From Lithospermum erythrorhizon (lineage: Eukaryota > Streptophyta > Magnoliopsida > Boraginales > Boraginaceae), in NCBI GenBank assembly GCA_019722365.1, contig JADFUC010000765.1, positions 124,001 through 188,000 on the forward strand: DNA of 64,000 nt. Reading direction: 5' to 3'. Made by a program: the position numbers and the translations under genes. Positions 38,295-51,740 of the stretch are shown here, piece by piece (the stretch's first letter is position 1; each line of letters opens with the position of its first letter). Below the pieces are notes generated by a model. It made no database searches, was not told where the DNA came from, and was given only the letters and a program-made list of their open reading frames with translations.

Positions 38295-40340
38295 TGTAGA
38301 CATCGAAATTTTATCAAGAAATAATTAAATTGATTAAGACGAATTAATCAAATAAGCGGTCGAGCCACTAAAGAATTCCATCGTGGTTGATTGCGTTCCC
38401 GACTAAACCCCTAAATTCAAGTCAAACCCTGGACGAACTTATGACTTTAAATCAAGCCCCCTGAGCACCGAAGTAAAAAATAAGGGTTTCTTAAGCATTA
38501 ATTAACCCCTAAGTTTGAACTCCGAAATAGGGTTCCCGAGAAAACAACAAGATTAGTGTTCGATAAAAATTGTGGCTCCGAAATCCTAATTTTATCGATC
38601 AAACTCGTCGAATCCAGATTTGCCCGGTACACGTGGGTTCGAATGAAGAATATATAAACCACGTGGGTTTAAATAAAACATTCCACAAGTTTTGTGGTGC
38701 AAAATCAAGACTCTACAATTTTTGTGGATCAAAATCAATACCTAGAAGTCGCGCGCAAAATCGAGGTCTAGTGCCGGCCCCGGTCAATACGAAAAATACG
38801 CTGACCTAAAAAAGAACCCTTTAACCTTCCTTGGCGAAGGGTGCTCCAAAAAGTAATTGAGGAAAAGTACTTCAAATATCCACTATCTGCATTCGCTTCA
38901 AAATTCAATCTGGCCAAGCATCGCGATCCACTGAAATCAAACTCGCCAATCGTGGTGAAGCATTTGAGGTCTAAAAACCTATAAATACTCCCCCTCATTT
39001 TGACCGAAAAATCATCCACAAATCATAGTATGTAAAAAATCCCAAAAATACCATTAAAAACCCTCTCGAGAAAATTCGTAGAACTTTCTCTCTCGAAATT
39101 TCTAAAATTAAATCTTTGACGACCGCTAGCGTAAACAATTACGCATGGCTTAAACACCTGTGTGGCCATAATAGCGCCAAATCAAGGATTACGCATTAAA
39201 CGCACAATCCTTCATGTTTGAAGCAAAATCACGAGAATCGATTTGGGGGTGTTCTCAAGAACGCTTCTAATATTTGTGTGATTAAGATACGTAGCCCCCG
39301 ACATTCAAAAAACTCAAGATGAACAATTCTGATAAATTTTAAGTTCGGATTATCAAATCCTCTGTGAGGCAGAACGAACCGAGCTCAGCCCCTATAACCG
39401 GATTCTAGACAAGTGAACACGCCAAGCAAGCCTCCCTCTGGCTCAGCTTGATCAAGATAACAAATGTGCCGAACTGCTCCACCTTTATACCGATCATCAC
39501 TCTACAACAACAAAGCCTCATAAAGCGCCATCAGAATAAGTTTTGGGGCTTAATGTAATTTCATAGCTCAAACTGCTTATGGCCAACCACTAAGCCTCCC
39601 AAACGTATAAATTTCAAATTCACTAAAATTCCACGGCCATATATCCTCAAGTTCAATTTCATCAGCAGCGGTACCGCGGCCAGAAGATAAGCAGTTAAGC
39701 ACGAAGCTCAACACTTGGCCATATCACTCCGAAGGCCAGCCTCGGCTCTAGCCCTATCCCAAATCGTCATTACATCAAGCGCACTAAGCCCCAATCTTCA
39801 CAAAAAAGTGTGAAGACTAAATTCAAAGTTCCACTCAAGCGCTATACCTTATCCAACTACGAAGCCCCACCAATGGCCCAAAAGCAAGTCCCACACTACA
39901 AACGGCCCCAGTGAAGTTCAAAGAAAGCCAAGCACTCCAGACGCTCCAAGCACTCCAAAGATCAAAGCTCCATAGCCAGCCCAAACACAGTGAGCCGGCC
40001 GGCTAAGTGCCCCTCTGCCCTGACTATATCTAAGTCTTTAATTGGCCTCAAAGTTCATCAAGCACTGTGACATCTTCATCTAGCTCGGCCCCTTAGCCCT
40101 ATTTCAATTCAAATCAAGTCGCTCTCAAGCCTGCTCCAAATCAAGATAAGCTCAAGCTAAGCCCAAATCAAGATCGTTCTCTGCTCAAATCAATCAAATC
40201 AAATCGCCTGCTCAGTTCTCTCTCTACTCGCATCAACTGCCTCAAGTCAAGCTTGTGCTCAGACATCTTCACAAATCGTCAAAGAACGCCTGGTGATCCA
40301 TGGGCTGGACAATGATCCCCTTCGATCTGATAAACCCTCA
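38295..40340 (+). mobile_element. LTR-retrotransposon-derived block
   Basis: It opens TGTAGACATCGAAATTTTA, the style of a plant gypsy LTR start. A TATA box (CCTATAAATACTCC) lies at about 38978, followed by a leader rich in CTCTCGAAA-type sequence, as expected for an LTR promoter and R region. At 40338 the sequence TCAGACACCGAAATTTT resembles the opening again, possibly the stub of a second LTR. The part from 39300 to 40300 is rich in CAAG/GCCC and has no intact frame. No pol domain is visible, so family assignment is tentative. Confidence 0.5.
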
Positions 40341-42784
40341 GACACCGAAATTTTTTCCCTCACAAGAGGTTTTATTTCAGACTCTATCATAAATAATAAA
40401 AATTCTTCTTTGCATTACACATATATAGCTTAAAAAATCAATATAGCTAACCGCAAATTTGGGTACGTTAAAAACTTGACTAAGCATTCTTCAGAATTTT
40501 TAATACAACTAATATAACTTTTATTTTTTTAATATATACCCTTAAAGGACATGTTAATACTCAAAAAGTAGTAACTTATTAGCTTCTAAAGTCGCCTTTC
40601 CGTAAGTTCAATTCCTTGTACAGCATAATTTGTACGAGTTCTATTATTCCGGCAGCCTTTTAGGAGGGGGTCTTTGTCTTCAAACATTAGTCAGCAAAAA
40701 TTCCGGCGTGTCTCCACCTGATACATATGGTACATTGGTACCCTTATCGTACAACGAATTAGAGGAAAGTGGAAAAATGTAGTTGAGAAAATGATAAGAG
40801 ATAAGATGGTGTCGCTTTGGCTCTATGGCCAACTTTTTCTTCTTGTTCTCTCCATTCTACTTGCATGCATTATTGCATTTACTAATAATAAACTAGTAAT
40901 TGAAAAATGAAAACAAAACCACAGCCATGCAATTGGTGTTCGTTACATATCTCTCGTTTCTTTGTTTATCAAGATTTGGCAAGTTGGCAACTTGGCTAGT
41001 AATTTCTTCATTAATCTTTACTTATCTTTTTTGGGCCAATTTTTTTATTTGAAATTATTTATTTTTCTAGCATAAAAAATTGTAATTCCAATTTCATATT
41101 TTTAATATACTTTTTGTCTACTTTTTATTATTAAATTATCAATCAACCAATAATATAGTTTCAATGAATTGTCATTCTATATTTTCAATGTAATTTGATT
41201 ACGTTTTTATTTCCTTAATTTATGTGCAAATAATTAGAAAGACAAACTAAAAGGGAACGAATGACTATTATCCAATAATGATTTCTTACTTAATAATGGA
41301 GAAGATACGATGAATTAAAAAGTAGGATATACAATTTATGGTATTTTATTTAAATTTTTAAAATTATAAAAGGTTTAGCCTAAAACCAATTAAGTGTATG
41401 AAAGTTTTTCATGATGATCTTATTAATTACTCCTTCCCATTCTTAATATAACTCACTTAATCAATTTTCATTTTATTTATAATATAAGTCGGTTAGTCTA
41501 TTTTTTTATCATATGTCTCAAATATATCTTTAATCAATGAAATCAAATATTTTCCATAAATTAATAAAATTTCCAGTTTTAAGACAATCATTTACTCCAT
41601 TTCACTATAAAGGCCGTAAATTACAAAAATAAAAAGGAACTTTGAACTACACTAATATTAAATGAAGATTAAAAATTATCACATGTAGACTATTTTAAAA
41701 TAAAAAAATTAATATGTCGACTTATACACTATATTAATGATGCTGAGTGAAGTAATCTGGGCTGACATCCATCACGCGACCGAACTCATCATTACATTCT
41801 CATGCCCGTGGGTGTACTCCAATTCAGAGGGACCAAAAGTGTGATACTATCTACATACCACATCAACTAGGTTTCATAGATTCCACCAGCATGGAAACTT
41901 CAATTGTTTTTTTATATAAATAAAGTAGAAATTTTATTAATGAAAAGACGATTCAAAAAGTCTCAAAGCGAATTTAAATCTGGCGCCTTATTCACCATAA
42001 AATTCCAGCTTTATAAAATGAAATGTCGACGATCTTTACCTCAAGTAGAAACCATATTTCAACGCAGTGGTTCTATTTCGGTGCCACACACCCAGCTGAC
42101 GTGAGAGTCTATTTCAGCCACTCGCCCGACTCATGAGCTTCCTCGACTCCATCCTAAAACATACCCTTCCACCCCTCGGCATTTAATACAAAAACTTCCC
42201 TGCAAGACAAATTTCTTAACGTAAGAAAATCAAACAAGGGAAAAAATAGAACAATAAAAATAAAAGCTAATGTTTGTATTTGATGTTAGAAATTTGCTCT
42301 CTATCAAACTGGACACATTTTTATCTCTTCAATTGTTAAAGTGTCTTTAATATTCTAAGAATGTAATTAATGAGTAATTCAATTTTTGGAAATGATGTTA
42401 CTAATTGTCAAAAGAATGCTTATGAGAGATAAAGTAGTTAATTTGTTTATTGAGAATGATAAAATTTGAGTTGATAAAAATAGGAGAACTGAATAGACAA
42501 AATAAATGCATGTGAAATGCAATGATATTAAGAGCGACAAAATTGACAATGATATTACATTAAAGATGTAGAATATCAAGTACTTCATATGTAATTAAAA
42601 ATAGTTTTTGAGTGTGTAGTTGTTTGAGTATATTAATATGAATTTGATGTGTATATTATACGAGCCAAATAGATAAATACAATTTGGTAACGTGTGAATA
42701 CTAGTCCCTACTAACAAATGGTCGAAAAAGTAACTGTACGTGGATCACCTATATTTACGTATGGAGCAACCTAATAACCTAAGT
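40341..42784. other. AT-rich intergenic DNA, no gene seen
   Basis: A CTCCTTCCCATTCTTAATAT motif near 41431 resembles a MITE end, but no partner end is found. Otherwise featureless. Confidence 0.35.
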
Positions 42785-43060
42785 TGATAATTGTTATCCG
42801 TCAACAATGCCCTGGCTATTAGAATGATCTATCGGATTTATTATAAAAAGATTTCATTTCACAACAAAATCTGACTCTCTACCATTTTCGCCAATCCTAT
42901 GATACTGGCCCTTTAACAAGGGCCGCTGCGCTTTCGCTTCTCTCGCTGTTTCGCTTCACGGCGAAGTGCTGTCTGGCCAACGTCCATCTAAGTCTCCGAT
43001 TGAGCCAACCGGCTGATTGAAAGTGTGATCACAGTGGAGCGATCAGCAAATACCCGACGA
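42785..43060 (-). repeat. 3' LTR of the gypsy element (matched part)
   Basis: This stretch aligns with 51475-51740 in the same orientation. Shared pieces are TTAT/CTATCCG..TAACAAT, TTAGAATGATCTA, CAATCCTATG..A..TGGCC, TTTCGCTTCTCTCGC-like and TGGCCAACG. The full LTR may extend beyond 43060, where similarity fades. Confidence 0.7.
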
Positions 43061-46000
43061 TCGCTTAAGATTTCTGGACATGCCAGAAAGATGTAATATA
43101 AAGAAACGTGACCAAAGAATGTGATCAATTTAAATAAGAACGTGACGAAATGATTTGCGTGATTTATAAAAAGCAAGGATTATTTGTTTTATAATAGTAT
43201 ATATATATATCATCGCCTCTTCCATTTAACGGTCAGTCGAGTTATAATTTGACTCATCGATCCATTCACTACCGAAACTGCTATCAATAATACTCTTCCG
43301 CATAAATATCGAGTGCTAAAAGAATACCGCTGTTTTGATTTAAGGCAACCTCTCGAACTACCGATTCAAAGAAGCAAATGGGACTCCATCCCTATGGAAT
43401 AATAAACTCCGCTCAGACACGCTGCCCTTACCGCAGCATCGCGAACACTGTACCTATTGGGTTATAAGTTCTATAAAAGGTACTTTTACGACATTATTGT
43501 ACTTTACTTATTTGTTTATCAACTTCAACCGTTCATGTTCTCCCAAATCCCTCCTTGGCAACTGTTCATCTTCTACCCACTTGACACCCCTTTTCCAGCT
43601 ACTGTTCATCTACTACGTTTACATTCTTCCTCTAAAGGTATGTGGCTAATTCTTTGACCTTGCTCAACACATGCATTTACGGTGTCCCTTTGCTTTTTAT
43701 CACCTCCCCAGCATAAATGGCTGCGGTTCGGCGATTTCGCGTTTCGAAAGATGGCATCACTTTTGTATTAAAGATGACGTGTCTCTCGCAGTATGTAAAC
43801 GCGCTGGTGACTCGAAATTTTATTTCGAAAAGAAGCGATTCTTTACTTTGTTCAACCCCAAATTTGGAATGATATTAGGAATTTTATTAGATTTCTCTTT
43901 CGAGTTTCGTGAATTTCAGGGAATTGTAAACGGAAGGTCAATTAATGTCTATATTCCTGCACTTTGATGTATTTCCGGTATCGATTCGAGCATCTCAAGG
44001 AGTACGAATCGAGCATACGTGAGGGACAGGGTCGATATGAATAGCTTGTATGTTAATAATTTTGAATGTCTTTGAGCCCTTTTTCCTTCTCCCAAAAAGT
44101 GTCTCAGATTTTGGTCAAGATTCCCCGTAATCTTTTGATTGTTGTTTAACCCGTCCGTCTTATACTAATGTAGATATTTAATTGGGCCGGTCCCAATCAA
44201 AGGTCCTCTTCCATTCCCCACAAAGCCGGACTAAATGTGTCCTCGTAATAGATCTTCAAACCCTTTGCTTTTATAGACTTTATACCGACTATTGGCGCCG
44301 AAGAATCGCTGGGCTTATCTGAGTTTTACTGCTAATATGGCCCTTTACTCAGACGTGGCCGAGGAACATAATAAGCCCCAACGACACCCTGTAGAGGGGT
44401 CTTATGCCACCAATCGAAGTGCTCCCGCAAGAACCACACCGGCGTTCTCAGAACTGAAACCGCCCAACCAAACCCCTTCAACCTCTTTCTTCTACACCCG
44501 CCTCCCGCATTACGGGGCGGATATCAACCGAGATCCTCAGAATACAAGCTGACCTTCCACCCGCTGCTCCTACTGTAATCCGCGAATTCCCTACCTGCTC
44601 GTTTTTCCTTTGGAAGACTTAGGAAAGTTTAGGGCAATACTTTTCCGTTCTATATCGGTTGAACGCTACTTCCGCAGTGGACATGGCTGAATCACGGCCG
44701 ATCCTTCCCTAAACCGGCGTCCCTTTTCCACGGTCGACTGAGGAAATAACGTCCTACAATAGATTTCCTTCCTTCCTTTTTTGTAAATAGCTCTTTTTAT
44801 TAACTCTGGTGAAACCTATGTTCTGTAAGTGTCACACCTTGGAATAAGTGAAATAAATCATTTTTGTAGTAGCTTCAGATAAGTCTATATAAACCCCATC
44901 GAGATCTATTATTTAGCTTGGCATAATATCTCTCACTGGGCGGCTTACCTCCTTTCCTACCAAGCAGAACTGGAACATTTTTGTTTCGACTCCAAAGATA
45001 ATAAGATCGCGGAAGACGCGTGTATCTTCAAGTGGGCGATCTACGGTGGCGGTAATGGACGAGGTTTATCCTTTGCGATGGTTCTCGAGGACGCCAAAAC
45101 ATTCTCGTCAAGCCTGCTAAGAGCTCACTATACCAAAGCCCAACTGAGACATTGTAAAGCGCATTAAGCCACAAACCGCTACATTATAAGGTCTTCTATG
45201 AAGAAGGAGTCCTTATCCAGGCGGGTTTAATTCAATCCAAGGAATAAGACCCCACCTTGGTTCCTCCAGTCTCTTGGGGTATAACATTATAACATGACTA
45301 TTTGTTACACACTTGCTTAACATTTCCTTCTTTTTCTTTGGGAATTTTATTAACCATCTTATTTGTGCAGATGACGTTCTTAATGCGACCAAATGATGAT
45401 GTGTTCCCGCGATGTTCCTCTACAAAGTAAATACGACATCGTTCCAAGCAGTGTGTCCGCGCAAGTGAGGTCCCCACTACCGACACTCCTGTGAGCAGAA
45501 CTCCCACTACTACCATAAATCACGCGACTTCCACCTTTAAACACGGGAAAAGGCCGGCCCCCCGAGAAAGGACGGCCTAAACCGCCTTCCACGCAAAACA
45601 TGCCGCTTCTCACGCCTAAGCCTGGTCGAAAGACGGACTATTTCGCAGACCCCCCATCCGCCTCTCCTCCTCCCTCCAAATACCACGTCGCCTCGTTAAT
45701 ATTCCCTTCACCGACCTCCATACAAGAGACGCCACACCTCCCTCGGCTCTGCCCCCCAAGACGTGAGCCGGATTCAAGGCCCAAGTGTCCGCATGAAGCT
45801 ATTATTCAACCAACTTCAGCCTTCCGCTCACTTTGCCCGGGCGGGTCATGGGTCACCAAGCGAATTCAATTTATGGAAGAAGCAAGATGCTCTCTCCAAT
45901 CTTCCTGCCCTTGATCTGTAGAAATACGCGGATTTGAATTTGTGTTCACGATCCTATGGAGGTTCAAGCTTCCATAGCCCGCTATTTGATAAAGGTAACT

Positions 46001-47549
46001 TCCCTTTCCTCTCGATTTATTCCCTTGATTTAGAAATCGGTCTAACTTTGCCTTTCTTCTTTATCATGCAATGTGCTCGAAAAGGAAGTCATTCTTTGGC
46101 TCAGACGATGTTTCGACAACGCTACACAAGCCACAAGAGAAATGGGCCCTCGCACTCTCACGCCAGGAAGAACTTGTCCGTAAGAACGAGGATCTAAAGT
46201 GGGGGAGTAACGAGAAGTTGGTGCCACCATCCTGCCCGCGACTGTAAGTGAGTAGGAAAGAGGCCCAAGAACAAACAGACTCAAGCAGCGGAGAAACTGG
46301 AGTGCTCCTATACACTCACACTCGCATGGCTTTGAGAACGGGCTAAACAAAGAATTGAAGAATCGTCCATTTTATTTACGATCAAGAAGAAAGGATGGGG
46401 TTGACCTTGCTTAAAGCCACGGCGAAGCGTTCCCGGATCTAATTAAAGAGGCCCGTGGCTACCAATTTTCCGAGGTGACTTGGGGAGAGTAGGGTCATAA
46501 GGATAAGCTTATCGCTTCTATGTCGTTTCACCAAAACTTATAAGCGAGGTAAATCCCGCGATCATGGATAACTATCGCGAAGTTCATCCAAGGTTACGAC
46601 GAAGCAGGTTCGCTAACTCCGCAACCTTGACGCCCCTAACCTACGAGAGTTAGGCGAAGCAACCTATCCTCAAGTCGCCGAAGATTTACGCCCCCGGCTT
46701 AACCTTTGATTAGATGTCGGTTTATAACTCGATGATAACAACAGTTCATAAAGACTATTTTAGAGAAGTGCTGTTTTAATCCTTGTCTTGTTATATGTGG
46801 CCACCCCAAATAAAAGCGGTTTAGCAAAAATTCTAGAATTATTCTTGTTCTCAGGATAGCGGCTCAGGGTCTTACGCCGAGCCGCCGCTACTGCTACATT
46901 CTCCGGTTGACGCTTCTGCGGGTTTTACCTGCCTCGCAGCGTGTATGCATAAGAGCTTTTCCCTTTATTGGCTAATCGCTGTTATTAGCGATTAGTTGGG
47001 GCTCTTATTTAAGGACCGACGAGTGATCGGGCTTCATCTTGGATCTCGAATTATACTGGATTAAGATGCCATCACGGGGCCGCAGCTGCTTCCGTATAAT
47101 TTTAAATATTATAATTTAAGAATAGAACCGCCTTTTATTAATGGTTCAAAACCCTGGAAAGAGTATTTTCCCTATTTAGGGCGGTTACAAGATCCCTCTC
47201 GGGTGTTTACACATAATATCAACACAACTTAGAGGCTGGGCTGTGTTCTGTGAAACTCTTTTGCTGCCTAAGTCTTCGAGTTCATAAGTACTGGATCCTA
47301 TAACCCTCTTCACTGACAGGTTCCTCCCCACTGGGGCTCAACTTGGCTTTGTTTTGGGTTGACTCTCGCTAAACATAACCGCAATACCAAGTCTCCTCGA
47401 ACGAACTGTCAAGCCACCCCTTCGGGTTATAGCTCGAGCCATTAGTTGTTTCCATTTCAAGAAGTCTTATAAAGTGGTGTCATCTTTCGCCCATCCACAA
47501 AAAGGGAGAATTTTTCACTTCCTGGTCATTGTTTTCCTCTTTTTTCGAA

Positions 47550-48310
47550 CCCGACGGCCTATAAGCTGGCAACCGACTGGCCAAGTAACCGCCCGTCCCA
47601 TGTATCAAAGCAAGAGCTTCTCCCCTCGTTGCTTGATTCGCGAGAACGAGCGACCATAAAATAGTTGGTAATTTTTCGATCGAGCTCCCTCATTTTACCA
47701 CACTTTGTAATATATTCTTTTGATGCCTTTGAATATAATTCTCGGTTTTTAACCTCCACTCTGCCCATTGGCCCGAGGGCATGACCGAGCAAATCGGGAT
47801 GTTCTATCCCGAATTTTCCACAAAAATCCGCCAAGCATTTGTCCTCGACTGAGACCATTATTAGATACCGTGATCCCGGGAATACTCAAACCGAGCGAGT
47901 ATATTTTCCATAAGAATTGCACTACTTCTTCACTCCTAGTTTTCGAGGGCTGCCCAACCTTTTTTGCATCCGGCCAAGTAGTCAAATCGACACAATAGTT
48001 GTACTGCCTCCTCTCCCCCTGGCCTCGGGGGTAACTTTCCTCACCAAATCAATTTTCCACAGAAGCGGAACGACTTATTACCGGTGCGGTCGAGGCTGGT
48101 AATTGGGGATCATTCCCCATTCGGCAAACATCGCACTTCTTCTCACATACGCCGTGACATCTTTAACCAACGCGGGCCAATAATACCCTCGCCGCTAGCT
48201 GTTTTGATTGCTAGCTTAATCGCGCTTCCACAATATGACCTCCCACACCATCCTCTCCTGTATTCAAATATTAACGGAATATCCTCGGTAGTCAGCACAC
48301 GTTAATACGC
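47550..48310 (-). pseudogene. Gypsy integrase remnant
   Basis: Minus-strand translation gives a zinc-finger-like CEKKCDVCRMG stretch, then GKLPPRPGG and TWPDAKKVGQPSKTRSEEVV. After that come FLWKIYSLGLSIPGITVSNNG (catalytic-core region) and NGQSGG/GRVEVKNRELY. These match the gypsy integrase order. The DNG aspartate has become N, and frames shift several times. Confidence 0.8.
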
Positions 48311-48399
48311 CCATCCTTATGATTTTCTATATACCACCTGCATATTACCCGAGCATTGAGGCCGCGGCTCGATCTTTTCGGATTCCATACTCGCCATTA

Positions 48400-48745
48400 G
48401 TAATTTAATCCTCGCCGAGATATAAGATTATACCTATCCGCCAATCAACTGGTGGTTGTGAGCACATTATCTCCGGTGACCTCCTTCTTCTTGATGTCGG
48501 GTTGATCACATATCTCAATATATATACTCTCAGTAAGCAATTGGGCTGTAATGTTTTTTACGGCGAGTCTGTAGATGGTCACTTTTTCATTCTCCGTTCA
48601 AGGAATATGTTCAAATAAAACATTTGAATTCTTGGGCTATCTGTACTGCCTTGGAGTGATATTTTCTCAAAGCCTCGTTTTTTACCCCACAGCTTCCCCT
48701 AATTTGGTCTATCACCGAGTCCCCTTTTAACTAGTAGCGAAGCTC
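48400..48745 (-). pseudogene. Gypsy RNase H remnant
   Basis: In one minus-strand frame the sequence reads KGDSVIDQIRGSCGVKNEAL, then LRKYHSKAVQIAQEF and EHIPRTENEKV. This is the C-terminal part of a Ty3/gypsy RNase H (SDSQLVVNQVxGEY... / VPRxxNxxADALS). The first acidic residue is replaced and the upstream half is lost. Confidence 0.75.
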
Positions 48746-49390
48746 TTTCTATCCCTACGTGGATCTGAACAATTTCCTCAAAGCCTCATTATAAAAGAGG
48801 TTTTTTCTTCATCTTCTGCGCCATGCGTATCTAAAGGGTATTCCCCGAGAAAGATCCACGAAGTCTTTGATTTCATGTCCTGGGCGCTTCCATCAACCGC
48901 CCAAACATCACGGCAATGATTAAATCCTTTCTGGGCATGCTTTATTTAGATTGCAAATCTGCATTAACATCTCGCCATTTCCCATCGGGCTTTTTAATTG
49001 CACTACATCGCCACCCACATGTGTGGAACTTTCACCGGCCGTATAGCTTCGCGCTTTCTCGCAGCCCCGCACTTCTTCCCCGATGGCGTGTTCTTCTATC
49101 ACAACAACTTTTCTTATGTTTCATCAATATCGAGTTCGCTCAACGCATAACTCACAAGAGCGACTGATCTATTCCTAGCATGTCCTCATGTCCCCACACT
49201 CCAACACATCTTCGACCCCTTATTAAGGTGATCACCGCTTGATGTTCCCCGACTCCAAAGGTAACCTCAATTTTGAAGGTTCGCTTGTTATTTCCTTCCT
49301 CGAAATGGATCACCACTACATCCTCACCGCATGGCTCTTTCTCGCCTTTCCTTTGGGCGAAGTTATCCTCCCTTATCACCTTCGTGATTT
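48746..49390 (-). pseudogene. Gypsy protease linker and reverse transcriptase remnant
   Basis: Minus strand, from high to low position: WGHEDMLGIDQSLL (compare WSHEDMPGIDP), VVQLKSPMGNGEMLMQICNL, NLNKACPE, VDGSAQDMKSKTSWIF and EEDEEKTSF. The YxDD active-site region that should follow is deleted, since the frame passes almost at once into RNase H. Confidence 0.8.
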
Positions 49391-51460
49391 AATCAATTCT
49401 ATCTCCATGTGATTTTCCGAGCCTCGGCTTTTCCCTCGGGTTCCGCTGAGCCTTTGTTTAGCGGGAGGCAATGTGTCCGGTAACATCTTCCTGCCTTCTT
49501 TGATCACCGAAATTCCCTATGCCCCTGGCCTGAACTTATCTTGAGACGAACCGTGAAACTTATAGCCATCAAAAGCCGTTAAGATCGGGCGACCAATGAG
49601 GCCTTGTACGATTGTCCTTAATGTCCACAACCGTAAATTGTGCCTAATTGCGGGTCACCTCAGTCCTAACTCCATCGTTGAATCCAAACGCGCACACTCA
49701 TCGATTTATAGAACGCATTCGAAACCCGTTAAATAAGTGCTGACATCGGTTAACGATGCCTCGGGAGTTGTAGTTTGTCAAAGGTGCTGATAAACAAAAT
49801 ATCCACCGAACTCCCTGAGTCTACAAGCATCCGCCTCAACCGTGAAATTTTGCAACATCGGGGCTATGACTCACCGGCTGCTATCACAAGCAGAGTTTCA
49901 ATTCCTATCAAGTCCTTGTTTGAAAAGTTCGACGGGCTTTCTATTCAATGTATTTCCGATTGATTTAACATATCCTCTGGCTCCTTCTCTTGTATAGCCT
50001 TTTCTAGAGCTGGAGTCCCTCCTCCTCGCAAGACCTCCGTGTAAATGGTATCAATTCGCCCCGCGAGCCTCTGTGCAATTCCGGGGCTGGTTCATGCTTT
50101 TACTGCTGGGCGGCAATGGCTCCGCGGCTTTTGACGCCGATTGTCCCACAGGTACCCTTAACCGTGAACTCCTTCAAGATCCCTTTATCGGGCCGAGTCA
50201 AAGATCCAAGGCTCATACATTCATTTGTGTCATGTCCATGCTCACTTCGTGATATTCACAAGTAACGCTGCTCGGCCCCTCTCCCCGCCCGTGCACTTGT
50301 CTTCTATCCCAGCTGGGACTGCCATCAAAAACCCGTTAAAATAAGTGAAACCCGCTGGGGGGCTTTTCATGACTGTACTGTGCCTTGAGGCATCATCGTT
50401 CAAATTTTCCTTTTCGAACCCCGTCCCCCTCGGCTCGCTACGCTCTGCCTCGCATCGGGTGTTTTTCTGCGACATGAGCGCCTTTTCCTCATGGAGTCCC
50501 TCGAGGTCTGTGGGTTCGACTCCTTGTTTTTTAATTCTTTCAACTCGACATACGCGAACCCGCCGCGAAGTTCGCCCCTTGATAATCCGAGTTTCAAGAA
50601 CCACCTCCTTCTTGAGTTTTCCATGTTCAAACCACGGTAGAACGTCATATATGCCACTTTGTTATCGAAGACGAATAGCGGAAGAAAATGTCGTTATAGC
50701 TTGGTGGTGCCTCTTCGCGTTTCATTAGGCTCCGCTGATGTCCATTAATGCTCTTCATCCTCGGTGGTTTTGTATATCGATCCAAATTTCGCTATAAAAG
50801 CATCTTCCGCTTGTCGACATGACCCACAGCCGGCGGGCGGCGCCATGTACCACCTAAGGCGCGATCGATAAATCGCTGAATGCTTTGCATAAATATCGAT
50901 TATTGATGCGATTGTCAATTGACCAAAATCCCTGCAAAGTGCTTTATCTGGACGCTAGTGGCATCAATCCTGGTAAATCATAAAAGATGAAACCTTCCGC
51001 GCAAAGCGAACCGTATTCAAGCTTCGCCGCTGAACGACATTTTTGTTTTGCATTCTTCCTTCGGGCAATAGTTGGCATTTAATGCTTTCATCATCTCTGG
51101 ATGTCTTCCAACCTTGTTGCAATTTGAGTGTAGCTGATCGACTGAAGCTGCGTGTGTGTACTGCTGTATGCCAAGGGGGCGTAAAAGCGCCTCTCATGGT
51201 TATCCCGAAGTTCTCGTGGAATTTACTCGCCGCAATGTTGCCACCATGTCTCTATGATGTATAACAGACGCCGTGATCGCCCTTTCTCGCCTTCATGGAG
51301 TTGTTCATTCACTGCTTCAGATCTCAAATTTCAATATTCCTGATATCGACTCCGTGGGTCAGTTGTTGATAGGTTGTTTTATATTTGCGACCGTGAATCG
51401 CGGAATCGACTGTGAATGCACATACCAGGTTTCACGGCTTCTTTTTTTTTCAATCCTTTC

Positions 51461-51472
51461 GTGACGGCGCCA
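51461..51472 (-). other. Primer-binding site of the gypsy element
   Basis: The minus strand reads CA (LTR end, 51476-51475), AT (spacer), then TGGCGCCGTCAC. TGGCGCCGTC after the 5' LTR is a common primer-binding site of plant gypsy elements. Confidence 0.75.
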
Positions 51473-51474
51473 AT

Positions 51475-51740
51475 TGATGTAATTTGCTATCCGCTAACAA
51501 TTTCTCAAGTTAGAATGATCTACTATTTGACTCTATTACAGGACTATCGACAACAATCGAATCTCTACCTCTTTCCTCAATCCTATGGACATGGCCATTT
51601 GAATAAAGGACGTTGCGCCTACTCTCTCTCGCTTGCTTGCCTAAGAAGGGCGAAAGCGCTGGCCTGGCCAACGCCTCAATGTTCCTCGAATCTATCAAAT
51701 TGGCCAAACTTGAAAGCCACACTGCGGAAATGATCAAACC
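51475..51740 (-). repeat. 5' LTR of the gypsy element (matched part)
   Basis: Partner of 42785-43060. Its inner end is fixed by TG at 51475-51476 next to the primer-binding site. The outer end on the high-coordinate side could not be placed. Confidence 0.7.

Larger units (their letters stand above)
42785..51740 (-). mobile_element. Decayed Tat-like Ty3/gypsy retrotransposon
   Basis: Read on the minus strand, the element has a 5' LTR (51475 upward), a 2-nt spacer and the primer-binding site TGGCGCCGTCAC. Gag-like remnants (about 51300-50200), protease linker, RT, RNase H and integrase follow down to 47550. A 4.4-kb 3' region ends at a second LTR whose outer border is at 42785. The order PR-RT-RH-INT is that of Ty3/gypsy, and the long stretch between INT and 3' LTR suggests the Tat lineage. 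Every domain is broken by small deletions and frameshifts, and RT lacks its catalytic core. The candidate target duplication next to 42785 (TAAGT) has no confirmed partner at the other end. Confidence 0.82.

Noticed and set aside
44286..44310. TGGCGCC on the plus strand, which could suggest a second gypsy element with its PBS in plus orientation
   Set aside because: No LTR end (CA) directly precedes it and no plus-strand gag/pol follows. The paired LTRs and the pol domains support one minus-strand element that covers this position.
45298..51737. Many open frames of 60-138 codons on both strands
   Set aside because: They are fragments and shadows of the decayed gypsy element. Only those matching pol domains are reported.
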